DNA from: an uncultured SAR86 cluster bacterium
GTDB lineage: Bacteria > Pseudomonadota > Gammaproteobacteria > Magnimaribacterales > D2472
Reading direction: 5' to 3'
Assembly (NCBI GenBank): GCA_902528215.1
Contig: CABZRR010000005.1
Location: 1 to 63,388 of the forward strand
Length of the DNA: 63,388 bases
Shown: piece after piece, positions 16,585-25,568 of the stretch
Numbering within the stretch: the stretch's first letter is position 1
Layout of the letters: every line of letters begins with the position of its first letter
Made by a program: the position numbers and the translations under genes
The notes under the pieces: model-generated
The model's database searches: none
What the model was told of the DNA's origin: nothing
What the model saw: the letters and a program-made list of their open reading frames with translations, nothing else

Positions 16585-17198
16585 GCTTTTATGATAAATA
16601 TGTACTTCCCAAATTGCTGGATTGTTGTTGTAGCATGGAAGGATTTCAAAAAAAAAGAAAACAAGTTGTACCCATGGCCTATGGTAGGGTTTTAGAAATA
16701 GGAATAGGATCAGGTCTTAATTTTGATTTTTATGATTTTGGCAAGGTAAACGAGATAGTTGGTGTTGATCCAGCAGTAAATTCAGTTGCTATAGCAAAAT
16801 CAAGAGCCTCAAAATGTCAATCAAAAATTTCTTTTGTTGAAACAACTGCTGAATCCATTGATCTTGAATCTTCTTCATTCGATAGTGTGGTAATTGGATA
16901 CAGTCTTTGTACCATCCCAGATCCAATAAAAGCCTTAAATGAGGCACATAGATTGCTAAAACCCAATGGATCACTATTTTTTATGGAGCATGGGTTAGCT
17001 CCAGAACCGAATATTCAAAAATGGCAACATCGTATTGCACCATTTTGGAAAAAAATTGGTGGAGGTTGCAATCTAAACAGAGATATTGAAGCGCTAATTC
17101 TTTCTGGTGGATTTAAATTCAAGCACTTAAATAAAAAATATATTAAAGGACCTAAGATAGCCTCATTTTTATATTATGGGGAAGCCCCTAAAGTTTGA
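16581..17198 (+). CDS. Class I SAM-dependent methyltransferase
   Basis: 205 residues. The SAM-binding motif I is VLEIGIGSGLNFDFY near residue 38, an acidic VGVDPA ends the second strand, and post-I SLCTIPDPIKALNEAHRLLKP is typical of the Methyltransf_11 group. The closing segment FMEHGLAPEPNIQKWQHRIAPFWKKIGGGC is what one sees in phospholipid- or thiol-methyltransferase-like proteins. The cluster of cysteines near the start (DCCCS, residues 13-17) is odd. Translationally coupled to the reductase upstream by a 4-base overlap; the substrate is unknown. Confidence 0.85.
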   Translation: MSFYDKYVLPKLLDCCCSMEGFQKKRKQVVPMAYGRVLEIGIGSGLNFDFYDFGKVNEIVGVDPAVNSVAIAKSRASKCQSKISFVETTAESIDLESSSFDSVVIGYSLCTIPDPIKALNEAHRLLKPNGSLFFMEHGLAPEPNIQKWQHRIAPFWKKIGGGCNLNRDIEALILSGGFKFKHLNKKYIKGPKIASFLYYGEAPKV

Positions 17199-18099
17199 TT
17201 GAGCTAACCTGCTCGAAAGACTCTGCGATAAGATTTCGCATCCAAATATGAGATCCATCATTATCGTCACTTCTATGCCAGATTAAATATTGCTCGAGAG
17301 GAGGAACATTTAATGGTATTTCAAGGTAACTTAAACCATGTTTTTTCGCAAAAGTCTCAGAGCAAAGCAAGCATAGGTCAGATGATCTTACTATCTCTGG
17401 TGTTACTAAGTAATGTTGTGCTCGCAAGGCAATTTCAGGTTGCAATTGCATTTTTTGCATTTCCATTTCAACAACAGAAGCTCCACGTTTTCTGTTTGAG
17501 ATATTAATGTATTTTAAATTTAACATTTCATCCAGAGTCATGTCTGATACTTTAGTCACAGGGTGATTAGCTCGATGAGCAATAACAAATTGATCGGTAA
17601 ACACTTTTAATGAATTTGTATCTTTAGAATTTGGAATAAAAGGATCAACAGCAAAGCTTAATTCATTCGTTGCCAATGCATGAGGAACCTGATCCCGAGC
17701 AGTGTAGTAACACTCAAGTTTTACATTTGGGGCTTGCTCCTCCATTTTGCCCATTAGGATTGCCAGTATTCGGCCTTCATTAATATCACCTAGGGAAATT
17801 CTAAAAGTTTTTTGACTGGTCTGTGGGTTAAATTCGTCAGGTTCGTTTACACTTTTTTGCATTAATTGCAGAGCATTTTGAATGTCCTTAATTATGTTTT
17901 CTGTTTTTTGAGTAGGGACCATGCCGCTGCCAGTTCTGACAAAGAGTTCATCATCAAATTTATCTCTTAACCGAGATAATGCATTGGATACGGCTGGTTG
18001 AGTGATACCAACCACCTCAGCTGCTTTAGTCAGGCTGCCTTCTGTGTATATGGAGTTCATTATAACAAAAAGGTTCAGATCAAAAGAACTAATTTTCAT
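17188..18099 (-). CDS. LysR-family transcriptional regulator
   Basis: 303 residues, the usual size for the family. The N-terminal winged helix-turn-helix (about residues 6-65) contains GSLTKAAEVVGITQPAVSNALSRLR, followed by a linker helix and a two-lobed effector domain. It is divergent from the acyl-CoA dehydrogenase at 18237 across a 137-base gap holding an inverted repeat, the standard LysR arrangement, so control of that gene and of itself is the natural inference. The effector is unknown. Its 3' end overlaps the methyltransferase gene by 11 bases. Confidence 0.92.
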   Translation of the reverse strand: MKISSFDLNLFVIMNSIYTEGSLTKAAEVVGITQPAVSNALSRLRDKFDDELFVRTGSGMVPTQKTENIIKDIQNALQLMQKSVNEPDEFNPQTSQKTFRISLGDINEGRILAILMGKMEEQAPNVKLECYYTARDQVPHALATNELSFAVDPFIPNSKDTNSLKVFTDQFVIAHRANHPVTKVSDMTLDEMLNLKYINISNRKRGASVVEMEMQKMQLQPEIALRAQHYLVTPEIVRSSDLCLLCSETFAKKHGLSYLEIPLNVPPLEQYLIWHRSDDNDGSHIWMRNLIAESFEQVSSIKL

Positions 18100-18174
18100 T
18101 TTTATTGAATCCTATAGCTTTGCATGTTGCTTACAGTTATTATGGTTAAGAATAATTTAAATACTTATGATAAA

Positions 18175-18187
18175 GTTATTTTATAAC
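18175..18187. promoter_or_regulatory. Candidate LysR operator in a divergent intergenic region
   Basis: GTTAT-TTT-ATAAC, a perfect 5-bp inverted repeat with a 3-base centre, lies between the LysR gene and the acyl-CoA dehydrogenase gene, 50 bases before the latter's ATG. The region is AT-rich, so chance is a real alternative. Confidence 0.3.
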
Positions 18188-18236
18188 ATTCACAATACTT
18201 ATATTATAAATAACATCTGTTAATAAGGGGAATAAA

Positions 18237-19493
18237 ATGCGAGATTTAAAACCAGAAGTTCAAGCTTTTCTCGAACGAGTATCTAATTTTATTGATACTG
18301 AAATAAGACCTAATGAAACAACTTACGCAAAGCAAGTTGAAGAGGGTGGTCGCTGGTGTGTTCCTCCAATTATGGAGGAAATGAAAGCCAAAGCCAAAGC
18401 AGAAGGCTTATGGAATTTTTTCTTGCCTGGTTATGAAGGTGAATTTGGAACAGGCTTAACTAATTTTGAATATTCTCATCTCGCAGAAAAGATGGGAGCT
18501 GTTGGCATTGCATCTGAGGTATTTAACTGCTCAGCACCTGATACTGGAAACATGGAAGTTTTAGAACGATATGGGACTGAAGAGCAGCAAGAAGAGTGGC
18601 TTAAGCCTTTGCTTGCAGGTGAGATAAGATCAGCGTTTGGTATGACAGAACCAGGCGTCGCCTCCTCTGATGCAACTAACATGGCAGCAACCGCTGTTTT
18701 GGATGGAGATGAATATGTAATTAATGGAGAAAAGTGGTGGACGTCTGGCGCGGGTGATCCTCGTTGTAAGATTATTATTTTTATGTGTGTTACTGATCAA
18801 GATCCAGATTCGCCAAGACACAAAAGACATTCTCAAATTCTTGTACCAATGGATTCTGAAGGCATAGAAGTTAGAAAAATGATGGAAGTCTTTGGCTGGG
18901 ATGATGCTCCACACGGACACGCACATCTTAAATTTACCAATGTAAGAGTTCCAAAAAGCAATATGATTCTAGGTGAGGGAAGAGGCTTTGAAATTGCTCA
19001 GGGACGATTAGGGCCAGGAAGAATTCATCATTGCATGAGAGCAGTAGGCTTGGGCGAAAGAGCACTGCAGATGATGTGTGAAAGATCCCAAAATAGAGTG
19101 GCTTTTGGGAAACCATTATCACAACTTGGTGGCAATATGGACATTATTGCTAATTCAAGAATTGAGCTTAATATGGCAAGGCTTTTAACACTTCAGGCTG
19201 CACACATGATGGATACAGTAGGAAATAAAGTTGCAGCAAGTGAGATTGCGCAAATCAAAGTTATTGTTCCTAACATAGTAAGTGATGTAATTGATAGAGC
19301 TATTCAGATGCATGGTGGAGCAGGAGTATCTCAAGTTTTCCCTTTGGCAAGAATGTATGCCGGAATGAGAACTTTGCGACTTGCAGATGGCCCTGATGAG
19401 GTGCATAGAAGATCAGTGGCTAGATATGAGCTAGGAAAGTATTCTGAATATGACAAATCCAAAGTAGAGTCGTCTAACGTCAGCAGATCCTAG
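18237..19493 (+). CDS. Acyl-CoA dehydrogenase, ACAD10/11-like
   Basis: 418 residues. Flavin-contact motif [16 protein letters not shown] is near residue 130, [14 protein letters not shown] in the middle domain, [16 protein letters not shown] in the third domain, and [19 protein letters not shown] then [19 protein letters not shown] at the end. The last string is a hallmark of the ACAD10/11 branch, which in animals acts on long or hydroxylated acyl-CoAs. Start supported by AAGGGG 8 bases upstream. It faces a LysR gene, suggesting induction by a substrate-derived effector, and is followed after 7 bases by sbcB. Confidence 0.9.
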   Translation: MRDLKPEVQAFLERVSNFIDTEIRPNETTYAKQVEEGGRWCVPPIMEEMKAKAKAEGLWNFFLPGYEGEFGTGLTNFEYSHLAEKMGAVGIASEVFNCSAPDTGNMEVLERYGTEEQQEEWLKPLLAGEIRSAFGMTEPGVASSDATNMAATAVLDGDEYVINGEKWWTSGAGDPRCKIIIFMCVTDQDPDSPRHKRHSQILVPMDSEGIEVRKMMEVFGWDDAPHGHAHLKFTNVRVPKSNMILGEGRGFEIAQGRLGPGRIHHCMRAVGLGERALQMMCERSQNRVAFGKPLSQLGGNMDIIANSRIELNMARLLTLQAAHMMDTVGNKVAASEIAQIKVIVPNIVSDVIDRAIQMHGGAGVSQVFPLARMYAGMRTLRLADGPDEVHRRSVARYELGKYSEYDKSKVESSNVSRS

Positions 19494-19500
19494 TAAATAG

Positions 19501-20904
19501 TTGATAAATAATTTAATCTTTTACGATACAGAAACGACGGGCCTAATTAAAGATTTTGCTCAGATTCTTCAGTGTGGATCAATTCGGGCTAACCGTAATT
19601 TAGAAATTCAAGATGAGCAAAACCTAGGTTGTGCTCCCTTGCCATGGGCAATACCACACCCAATGGCTATGGTAACAAATAAGAAAACTCACCTCTTTAA
19701 GTCTAACGTTTCTCACTATGAAATGATGCGGGATCTTAATCGTCAATGGAGACAGTGGACCATAGATGAGCCTGCAGTTTTTATAACTTTTAACGGCATG
19801 TCTTATGATGAGGAGTTAGTTCGAAGACAATTTTATTGGAATTTATTTGAGTCCTATCTCACAAATACTAATGGAAATAGTCGTCTTGACATTTTGCTAA
19901 TGATTCATAATGTTGCAGCATTTTTCCCAAATATTTTAAACATACCACTCTTCGAAGGAGGTCCAGGAGTAAGTATTAAGCAAGCTGATATTGCTGCAGC
20001 AAATGGATTTGAGATTGGCGATGCTCATGATGCAATTGCAGACTGTAAGTTAATGATTTCTCTGCTAAAAAGAATGAATCAAGAGAAGCCTGAGTTAATA
20101 GATTTCTTTTTAAAAATTTCATCTAAAACAGGTGTGCAAGAAGCTGTTCAGCAGCAGGGATTTTTAGGATTAGGAGAGGTTTTTAAAAGAGAAATTTTTA
20201 GATATCCAGTTGTTCCATGCGGAAGCAAGGCCCCGAATGATTTAATGTTTTTTGATCTCAGTTTTGATCCTCAAGAAATATTCGATCTTGATACGCAAGA
20301 AATATATTCAATGGTTCAAAAGCCAGGTAAATCTGGTCCCTTTAAAAAATATGGAATTAATAAAACCATACCAATATGTCCAAGTGAAATGATAGATAAC
20401 AAAGATGCTTTTGATACCGATTTTGACCTTTTAGAAGACAGAGCCAAGCAGGTCAGAAACAATATTGATTTTCAATCTCTCGTCAGCCAAGCCATGGCAG
20501 ATAAAATAAATAATTGGAATAATGAATATGATCACATAGAGCAAATGATTTATTCAGGGGGATTTCCATCAAAGCAGGATAAGGATTTGATGGCTGATTT
20601 TCATCGCATTGATTCTGCTCAAGAACGAATAAAAATTTGTCGCAACATAGAAGATCAAAGGCACAGGCTCTTCGCAGAGAGATTAATTTGTCAGTTTTAC
20701 CCTCAAGAGGCACCCGAAGATATGATGAGTCGTTTTCAGTCCCTCATTACTCAACGTTTAAATGAAGATGGGCCATGGGGATCAATGAGTAAAATTATGA
20801 CGGATCTTGATAATCTTATAGATAAAGATAATCCTGTAGAGACTCAGCAAATTCTCAAAGAGACAAAAGAGTTTTTAATCGAGCGCTCAGAATCTTTGAG
20901 TTAA
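19501..20904 (+). CDS. sbcB: Exodeoxyribonuclease I
   Basis: Degrades single-stranded DNA 3' to 5' in mismatch repair and recombination. 467 residues against 475 in E. coli. The DEDD catalytic core starts with D9-T-E11-T-T-G, DEELVRRQFYWNL holds the next acidic pair, and AHDAIADCKLM the last. The conserved NLGCAPLPWAIPHPMAM stretch typical of SbcB is near residue 41. The start must be TTG at 19501: an in-frame stop lies immediately upstream, and the next ATG would remove the catalytic D9 and E11. It lies 7 bases after the ACAD gene, so it is probably co-transcribed with an unrelated gene. Confidence 0.93.
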   Translation: MINNLIFYDTETTGLIKDFAQILQCGSIRANRNLEIQDEQNLGCAPLPWAIPHPMAMVTNKKTHLFKSNVSHYEMMRDLNRQWRQWTIDEPAVFITFNGMSYDEELVRRQFYWNLFESYLTNTNGNSRLDILLMIHNVAAFFPNILNIPLFEGGPGVSIKQADIAAANGFEIGDAHDAIADCKLMISLLKRMNQEKPELIDFFLKISSKTGVQEAVQQQGFLGLGEVFKREIFRYPVVPCGSKAPNDLMFFDLSFDPQEIFDLDTQEIYSMVQKPGKSGPFKKYGINKTIPICPSEMIDNKDAFDTDFDLLEDRAKQVRNNIDFQSLVSQAMADKINNWNNEYDHIEQMIYSGGFPSKQDKDLMADFHRIDSAQERIKICRNIEDQRHRLFAERLICQFYPQEAPEDMMSRFQSLITQRLNEDGPWGSMSKIMTDLDNLIDKDNPVETQQILKETKEFLIERSESLS

Positions 20905-20931
20905 AGCTGTATAATGCTCAAATATTTTTTT

Positions 20932-21010
20932 AGACCCGTAGCTCAGTTTTGGTTAGAGCGTCGCATTGACATTGCGAAGGTCGATGGTTCGAGTCCATTC
21001 GGGTCTACCA
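20932..21010 (+). tRNA. tRNA-Val (anticodon GAC)
   Basis: Acceptor AGACCCG pairs with CGGGTCT, the discriminator A is followed by encoded CCA, the anticodon loop TTGACAT sits on a CGCA/TGCG stem, and the T-loop is GTTCGAGTC. The D-loop is slightly long. A perfect TATAAT at 20910-20915 lies just after the sbcB stop. The next protein gene starts 16 bases after the CCA with no terminator. Confidence 0.93.
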
Positions 21011-21026
21011 ATTTTGAGCATAAGCA

Positions 21027-21755
21027 TTGAAAAATTCAGAAACATATTTTCGAAATTTTGAATCAATTGATTATGATAAAAAATCAATCCTTTTTATTGC
21101 TGGTGCCGGCATGGATCATAGATTGGTCAGATCACTAAAGCTGCCTGATTCTGAGTTCAATAAACCTTTAATTATTGATTTACCTGGACATGGAGACTCA
21201 AAAGGCTCTTCCAGCAATAGCATAGAATTTTACAGCAAGTTCTTAATTGATTGTTTAGACAGCTATGATCTAAACAACCTTAGCCTTTGTGGTCATAGCA
21301 TGGGTGGATTGGTTGCTCTTGAAATGGCAAGGCAAAAAGTTTTTTCTATACAATCTATAGTTTTAGTTAACAGTATTTATCCAACAAGAGTTGCTGAGCC
21401 ACTTCTTGCTAAAGCAAAAGCCAGCAACGGTGGTGCAGCTGATTTTATTATTAAATATGGACTTTACAAAAGGCTCTTAGGAATAAAAAATGCATTTTCG
21501 GAGGAAGATGATCTAGTAATGCTAGATGATTTAGAGGCATGTAATAGCTACCAATTGGATTTAAATGTTATTAAAGATCTAGAAATTCCAATATCTATAA
21601 TCCTAGGAAGCAAGGATAAGTTGGTTGATTTAAAGGCCGTTGAATCATTTTCAAATATAGTGCCATGTAAAACTCACACTGTTGAAGAAGCAGGGCATTT
21701 CCTATTTTTTGAGCAACCCAATGAGCTTAGTAAACTAATTTCTCAACTTGCTTAA
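21027..21755 (+). CDS. Alpha/beta hydrolase
   Basis: 242 residues. The oxyanion strand LFIAGAGMDHR is near residue 23, DLPGHGDS follows, the nucleophile elbow GHS91MGG is well formed, and the catalytic Asp and His are likely in GSKDKLVD and EEAGHFLFFEQP. No lid domain of note. The family includes esterases, haloperoxidase-like enzymes and acyl-thioesterases, and I cannot choose between them. The start is TTG at 21027, 16 bases after tRNA-Val; no Shine-Dalgarno and no earlier start is available outside the tRNA. Confidence 0.85.
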   Translation: MKNSETYFRNFESIDYDKKSILFIAGAGMDHRLVRSLKLPDSEFNKPLIIDLPGHGDSKGSSSNSIEFYSKFLIDCLDSYDLNNLSLCGHSMGGLVALEMARQKVFSIQSIVLVNSIYPTRVAEPLLAKAKASNGGAADFIIKYGLYKRLLGIKNAFSEEDDLVMLDDLEACNSYQLDLNVIKDLEIPISIILGSKDKLVDLKAVESFSNIVPCKTHTVEEAGHFLFFEQPNELSKLISQLA

Positions 21756-21763
21756 TAATTAGC

Positions 21764-23530
21764 CTAAGTCCAAACAAATAAAATCATGGGTATCGAGATA
21801 GCTACAATTACGCATTCTAGGGGTAACCCAAGACGCCAGTAATCACCAAATTTATAGTTTCCAGGCGCCATCACTAAAGTATTACATTGATGTCCGATAG
21901 GTGATAAGAATGCGCAGCTGGCTCCTACTGCCACAGCCATTAAGAAAGGCTCAACAGGCTGTCCAACTTGCAATGCAAGATTAGCTGCAATTGGTGCCAT
22001 AATCACCGCTGTTGCCGCATTATTTACAATATCTGATACAAACATTGTGATCACTAAGATCATTAAAATTAGCCATGGCATAGCCATGCCATCAGTAGTT
22101 GTATATATGAAATTGGCCATGTTTGATGAGATTCCAGAAGTCTCGAGCGCCTGCCCAACAGGAATCATAGCTGCAAGCATAACAACAACAGGCCATTCAA
22201 TGTTTCTATAAAGATTGCCGTTTAGAACTCTTATTGATATAAAAGCTATGACACATAGCAAGAAGGCTACAACAATATCAACGACATTAAACGCAGTTAG
22301 GCCTATTGCTAAACCAAAGAAGACCAAGCTTTTTAAAAGCCGACTCCTGCTTGGAATGGTTTGAAGATCTCTTTCCATTAGAGGCATTAATCCTAAATGT
22401 TTAATCCGTTCTTTGACACCCTCATCATCAATTGTTCTGACTCCTAACAACAAGACATCTCCAACTTTAAATGCCTCCCTAGCCAGCCTGGTTCTAAATT
22501 TTGCACCTTGTCTCCATAAGCCAAGTAAGGCTAAATCTTCTGATGCAAGTCTTTTAAGAAATTCATGCTTTCGTCCAATTAGTCTTGAGCCAGCTGTTAC
22601 CATGACTTCAATTTCAGCTAAATCAGATTCTTTGACAGTTATTAAATCATCTGCAATTTCGAATCCGAGGGCTTCTTGGATTTTAGAAATATCATCAGGA
22701 GACGTTTTTATTACTAAAGTTTGCCCAGGTTGAATTTTTCGACCCATCGAAACTCTTGATACGCTTCCACTTTCATTGACCAAGCCCATAACTTCAGTCT
22801 CTTGGCCTGAAATCTTTTTAATTTCGGACAGTCTCATTCCAATTGCTTTACTGTCTTCTTTGACCCTAACTTCAAAAAGATAGTTTTTTAGATCAATGAG
22901 TCTTGTTGTATCGTTGGTGTTTTCTCTGACCTTAACCAGTTTAAATCCAATAATTGCAATAAATATAACGCCCAGTATGCTAACCGCTAGGCCAACGAAT
23001 GAATAGTCAAAGAAATTAAACGCCACACCTGTGTAATCTTGTCTATACTGCGCAATGATAATGTTAGGAGGGGTACCAATAACAGTATTCATTCCTCCAA
23101 GGATGCTGGCAAAAGCTAATGGCATAAGAAATTTTGAAGGATTCCACTCCATTTTTTGACACAGTGAAAGAGTGATTGGCAATAACAATGCCATGGCGCC
23201 AATGTTGTTCATAAACGAAGACAAAAACGCTGCAACTATCATGATTAATATCAGATATTGATTTTCGCTTAAAGTAAGTCGAGAGATAAAATTTCCAGCT
23301 AAACTAACCATTCCAGCCTCTTGCAAGCCTCTGCTAATTAAAAGGACCAAGGCGACCGTAATGACGGCTGGATGTCCAAAGCCGGAAAAGGCATTTTCTG
23401 CAGGCACGACACCATATAAGACAAGTGCAGCTAAACAAACTAATGTTACTGCGTCATAACGCCATTTTCCCCAAATTAGTAAGCCTATAAGAATAGCTAA
23501 TGTAACAATTAAGAATTCTTGCTCAGACAT
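21764..23530 (-). CDS. SLC13/DASS-type anion permease with TrkA-C domains
   Basis: 588 residues. N-terminal helices include SSFMNNIGAMALLLPI and GMNTVIGTPPNIIIA (first SNT-type signature). A cytoplasmic insert of about 190 residues (roughly 205-390) contains two RCK_C/TrkA-C modules (ELAEIEVMVTAGSRLIGRK). The C-terminal half repeats the motif as FVSDIVNNAATAVIMAPIA and SPIGHQCNTLVMAPGNY. This layout matches sulfate or dicarboxylate permeases of the SLC13-plus-RCK type found in marine bacteria. Substrate not readable. It is separated from the MscS gene upstream by 28 bases, likely one operon. Confidence 0.9.
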   Translation of the reverse strand: MSEQEFLIVTLAILIGLLIWGKWRYDAVTLVCLAALVLYGVVPAENAFSGFGHPAVITVALVLLISRGLQEAGMVSLAGNFISRLTLSENQYLILIMIVAAFLSSFMNNIGAMALLLPITLSLCQKMEWNPSKFLMPLAFASILGGMNTVIGTPPNIIIAQYRQDYTGVAFNFFDYSFVGLAVSILGVIFIAIIGFKLVKVRENTNDTTRLIDLKNYLFEVRVKEDSKAIGMRLSEIKKISGQETEVMGLVNESGSVSRVSMGRKIQPGQTLVIKTSPDDISKIQEALGFEIADDLITVKESDLAEIEVMVTAGSRLIGRKHEFLKRLASEDLALLGLWRQGAKFRTRLAREAFKVGDVLLLGVRTIDDEGVKERIKHLGLMPLMERDLQTIPSRSRLLKSLVFFGLAIGLTAFNVVDIVVAFLLCVIAFISIRVLNGNLYRNIEWPVVVMLAAMIPVGQALETSGISSNMANFIYTTTDGMAMPWLILMILVITMFVSDIVNNAATAVIMAPIAANLALQVGQPVEPFLMAVAVGASCAFLSPIGHQCNTLVMAPGNYKFGDYWRLGLPLECVIVAISIPMILFVWT

Positions 23531-23558
23531 AGTAATTTTAAAAATTTTTTACGAACTT

Positions 23559-24722
23559 TCAGTCCTCGCCTTGTTGAGGGTTTGAGCTTGCGTTGATCTT
23601 TTCAGCAAGATCATCAGTTAAATACATTTCTGGATCTAGAGCGTCAGCATTTTCTATATAAATTGACCTGGACGGATAAGCAAATTCGGATCCATTATTT
23701 CTAACAATTTTAATTATTTCAAAAATAAGATTTTGTTTTATTTTAGAGAAATCAGTAAAACCAACAGGATTTGAGTAACATAAAATCCTAAGATCAATTG
23801 AACTAGCGCCAAGCTCTTCGGTTCTTGCGAATGACTCCTGATTGGGATTTTCAATAAATTGATCACTAGATTCAATGAAATTTGTAATATCATTGCAAAT
23901 TTTTAAAAGTTGCTCTTGAGTCGTTGAGTAAGTTAAGTTTACTGTCCAGCTGATTCTTCTATAAATCATGTTGCCATGGTTGATAACACTAACATCTGAA
24001 AGATCTTTATTTGGAACAAGCATAGGAGCTGTATCAAACATTCTTATTAAAGTTGATCTAAAACCTATGTCCTCAACAATTCCATGAAGGTGACCTGGAA
24101 CTTCGATTCTGTCACCTGGTTGGAATCTATTTTCTCCGATAATGAGCAATCCTGAAATTAAATTTTTAAAGAAATCTTGAGCACCCAATGCAACTGCAAC
24201 TGAAAACAAACCAAGACCTGCCACCAGAGGACCAATTTGAATACCGAAAATATCAAATATAATTCCTATTCCAACAATCCAAATTATTACCCTAGCAGCT
24301 CTTTCTAGCCACTTTGTCATAGATTCAGTTAATACAGTTGAAGATGTTAATGCTTGAAAAATTGGAGGAACACTATTAGCTAACGCAGTAAAAATAGTAA
24401 ACGCTATCATTGCTTTTATTAGGTTAGTGGCAAAAATTTCTGCAATTCCAGAAAGAGGTAGGTATACAGCAATCAAATAGATCGCAATTGTTATAGGAAT
24501 ATACCCTAAAGGTCTTCTAAGTGACTCGAGTAAAACATCATCAATTTCAGACTCTGTATTTGAAGTTAATTTCTCCAATCTTTTCATTACTCTTCCAACA
24601 AACAATGCTCTTGCTATCGCTCCAGCTATAAAAATTAGAAGAGAGATAATAATTTCAGTTATTCCTATTCCAAAGAGCCCTTGCTCCCAAACATTTGAAA
24701 TAATTTCAGACAATCCACTCAT
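23559..24722 (-). CDS. Mechanosensitive channel, MscS family
   Basis: 387 residues. Several N-terminal helices lead to the pore helix TM3 with small residues (GPLVAGLGLFSVAVALGAQDFFKNLISG), then the beta domain (NRFQPGDRIEVPGHLHGIVEDIGFRST) and an alpha-beta cage that ends near PSRSIYIEN. The loop PNKDLSDVSVINH is canonical. It opens under membrane tension to release solutes on hypo-osmotic shock. The extra N-terminal helices make it a mid-size member (MscS of E. coli has 286 residues). It faces the voltage-gated channel gene across 111 bases. Confidence 0.92.
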   Translation of the reverse strand: MSGLSEIISNVWEQGLFGIGITEIIISLLIFIAGAIARALFVGRVMKRLEKLTSNTESEIDDVLLESLRRPLGYIPITIAIYLIAVYLPLSGIAEIFATNLIKAMIAFTIFTALANSVPPIFQALTSSTVLTESMTKWLERAARVIIWIVGIGIIFDIFGIQIGPLVAGLGLFSVAVALGAQDFFKNLISGLLIIGENRFQPGDRIEVPGHLHGIVEDIGFRSTLIRMFDTAPMLVPNKDLSDVSVINHGNMIYRRISWTVNLTYSTTQEQLLKICNDITNFIESSDQFIENPNQESFARTEELGASSIDLRILCYSNPVGFTDFSKIKQNLIFEIIKIVRNNGSEFAYPSRSIYIENADALDPEMYLTDDLAEKINASSNPQQGED

Positions 24723-24833
24723 ATTTATATTGTAAAAATTTTAATTATGCAATTGTATTATAGAGTAGGTTAATTATCTTGTAGATTTGTATAGAGTTGA
24801 AAAAAACACACTTCTCTTTATGATTGGAAATCT

Positions 24834-25568
24834 ATGAATGCTTTTGTAGAATTTTTCCTTTCTATTCGAAATAGTAAAATCTTTAGCACTATTGTTATTG
24901 CAGTGATTTTAGCATCGGCAGTTTATGCTGGCATTAGTTCATATAATATACCTCCTGCTTATAATGTTTACTTGGATCTATTCGATTACGCAATCACTCT
25001 GTTTTTTTTAGCTGAGATAATTATTCGCATAATCTCTGAGAGCTCATTAAAAAAATTTTTTAGCGATGGCTGGAATATTTTTGATTTTTTAATTGTTACT
25101 ATTTCATTAGTTCCAATCAATAATGTTGAAAGCGTCTTTGTGGCAAGGTTGCTGAGAATTATTAGAGTTTTGAGAATTATCACAGTAGTCCCAGCTTTTC
25201 GTCATATTATCGATTCTTTGGTCAAGACCATACCTAGAGTGGGTTTTATTGCACTGCTTATGTTTATCTTTATGTATGTTTGGGGAGCTATTGGGACTAT
25301 GTTTTTTAGTGCAGTTGACCCAGATAACTGGGGCAACATAGGTCTGGCTTTGATAACTCTTGTCCAAATAGCAACTTATGATGATTGGGCTGCAATCATG
25401 GGGCAAGTCACAGAAGTGTATCCATTTGCCTGGATTTTCTTTGTGTCTTTTATCATTATTAACGCAGTTATTCTTTTAAATATGGTCATAGGTGTAATCG
25501 TTGATGTTATGACAGGTGGCAGTGGAATTGATGATTTAATTAAAGCAGAAGAAAATTCTAAGGATTAG
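24834..25568 (+). CDS. Voltage-gated cation channel (BacNav type) with an acidic TYDDW filter
   Basis: One six-helix subunit of 244 residues that would assemble as a tetramer. S1-S3 span about residues 15-95. S4 carries four gating arginines every third residue (R105, R108, R111, R114). The S5-pore-S6 module ends in NMVIGVIVDVM. The filter reads T181-Y-D183-D184-W185-A, where sodium-selective NavAb-type channels have TLESW. Two adjacent aspartates at the filter ring are what converts NavAb into the calcium-selective CavAb, so divalent permeation is possible. The C-terminal tail after S6 is short. Divergent from MscS; overlaps the next gene tail-to-tail by 11 bases. Confidence 0.9.
   Translation: MNAFVEFFLSIRNSKIFSTIVIAVILASAVYAGISSYNIPPAYNVYLDLFDYAITLFFLAEIIIRIISESSLKKFFSDGWNIFDFLIVTISLVPINNVESVFVARLLRIIRVLRIITVVPAFRHIIDSLVKTIPRVGFIALLMFIFMYVWGAIGTMFFSAVDPDNWGNIGLALITLVQIATYDDWAAIMGQVTEVYPFAWIFFVSFIIINAVILLNMVIGVIVDVMTGGSGIDDLIKAEENSKD

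Noticed and set aside
18630-18926. 98-codon minus-strand frame inside the ACAD11-like gene
   Set aside because: Shadow of the real gene on the other strand; no motif and no start signal.
25107-25406. 99-codon minus-strand frame inside the voltage-gated channel gene
   Set aside because: Antisense shadow; product is rich in N, S, K and C without any domain.
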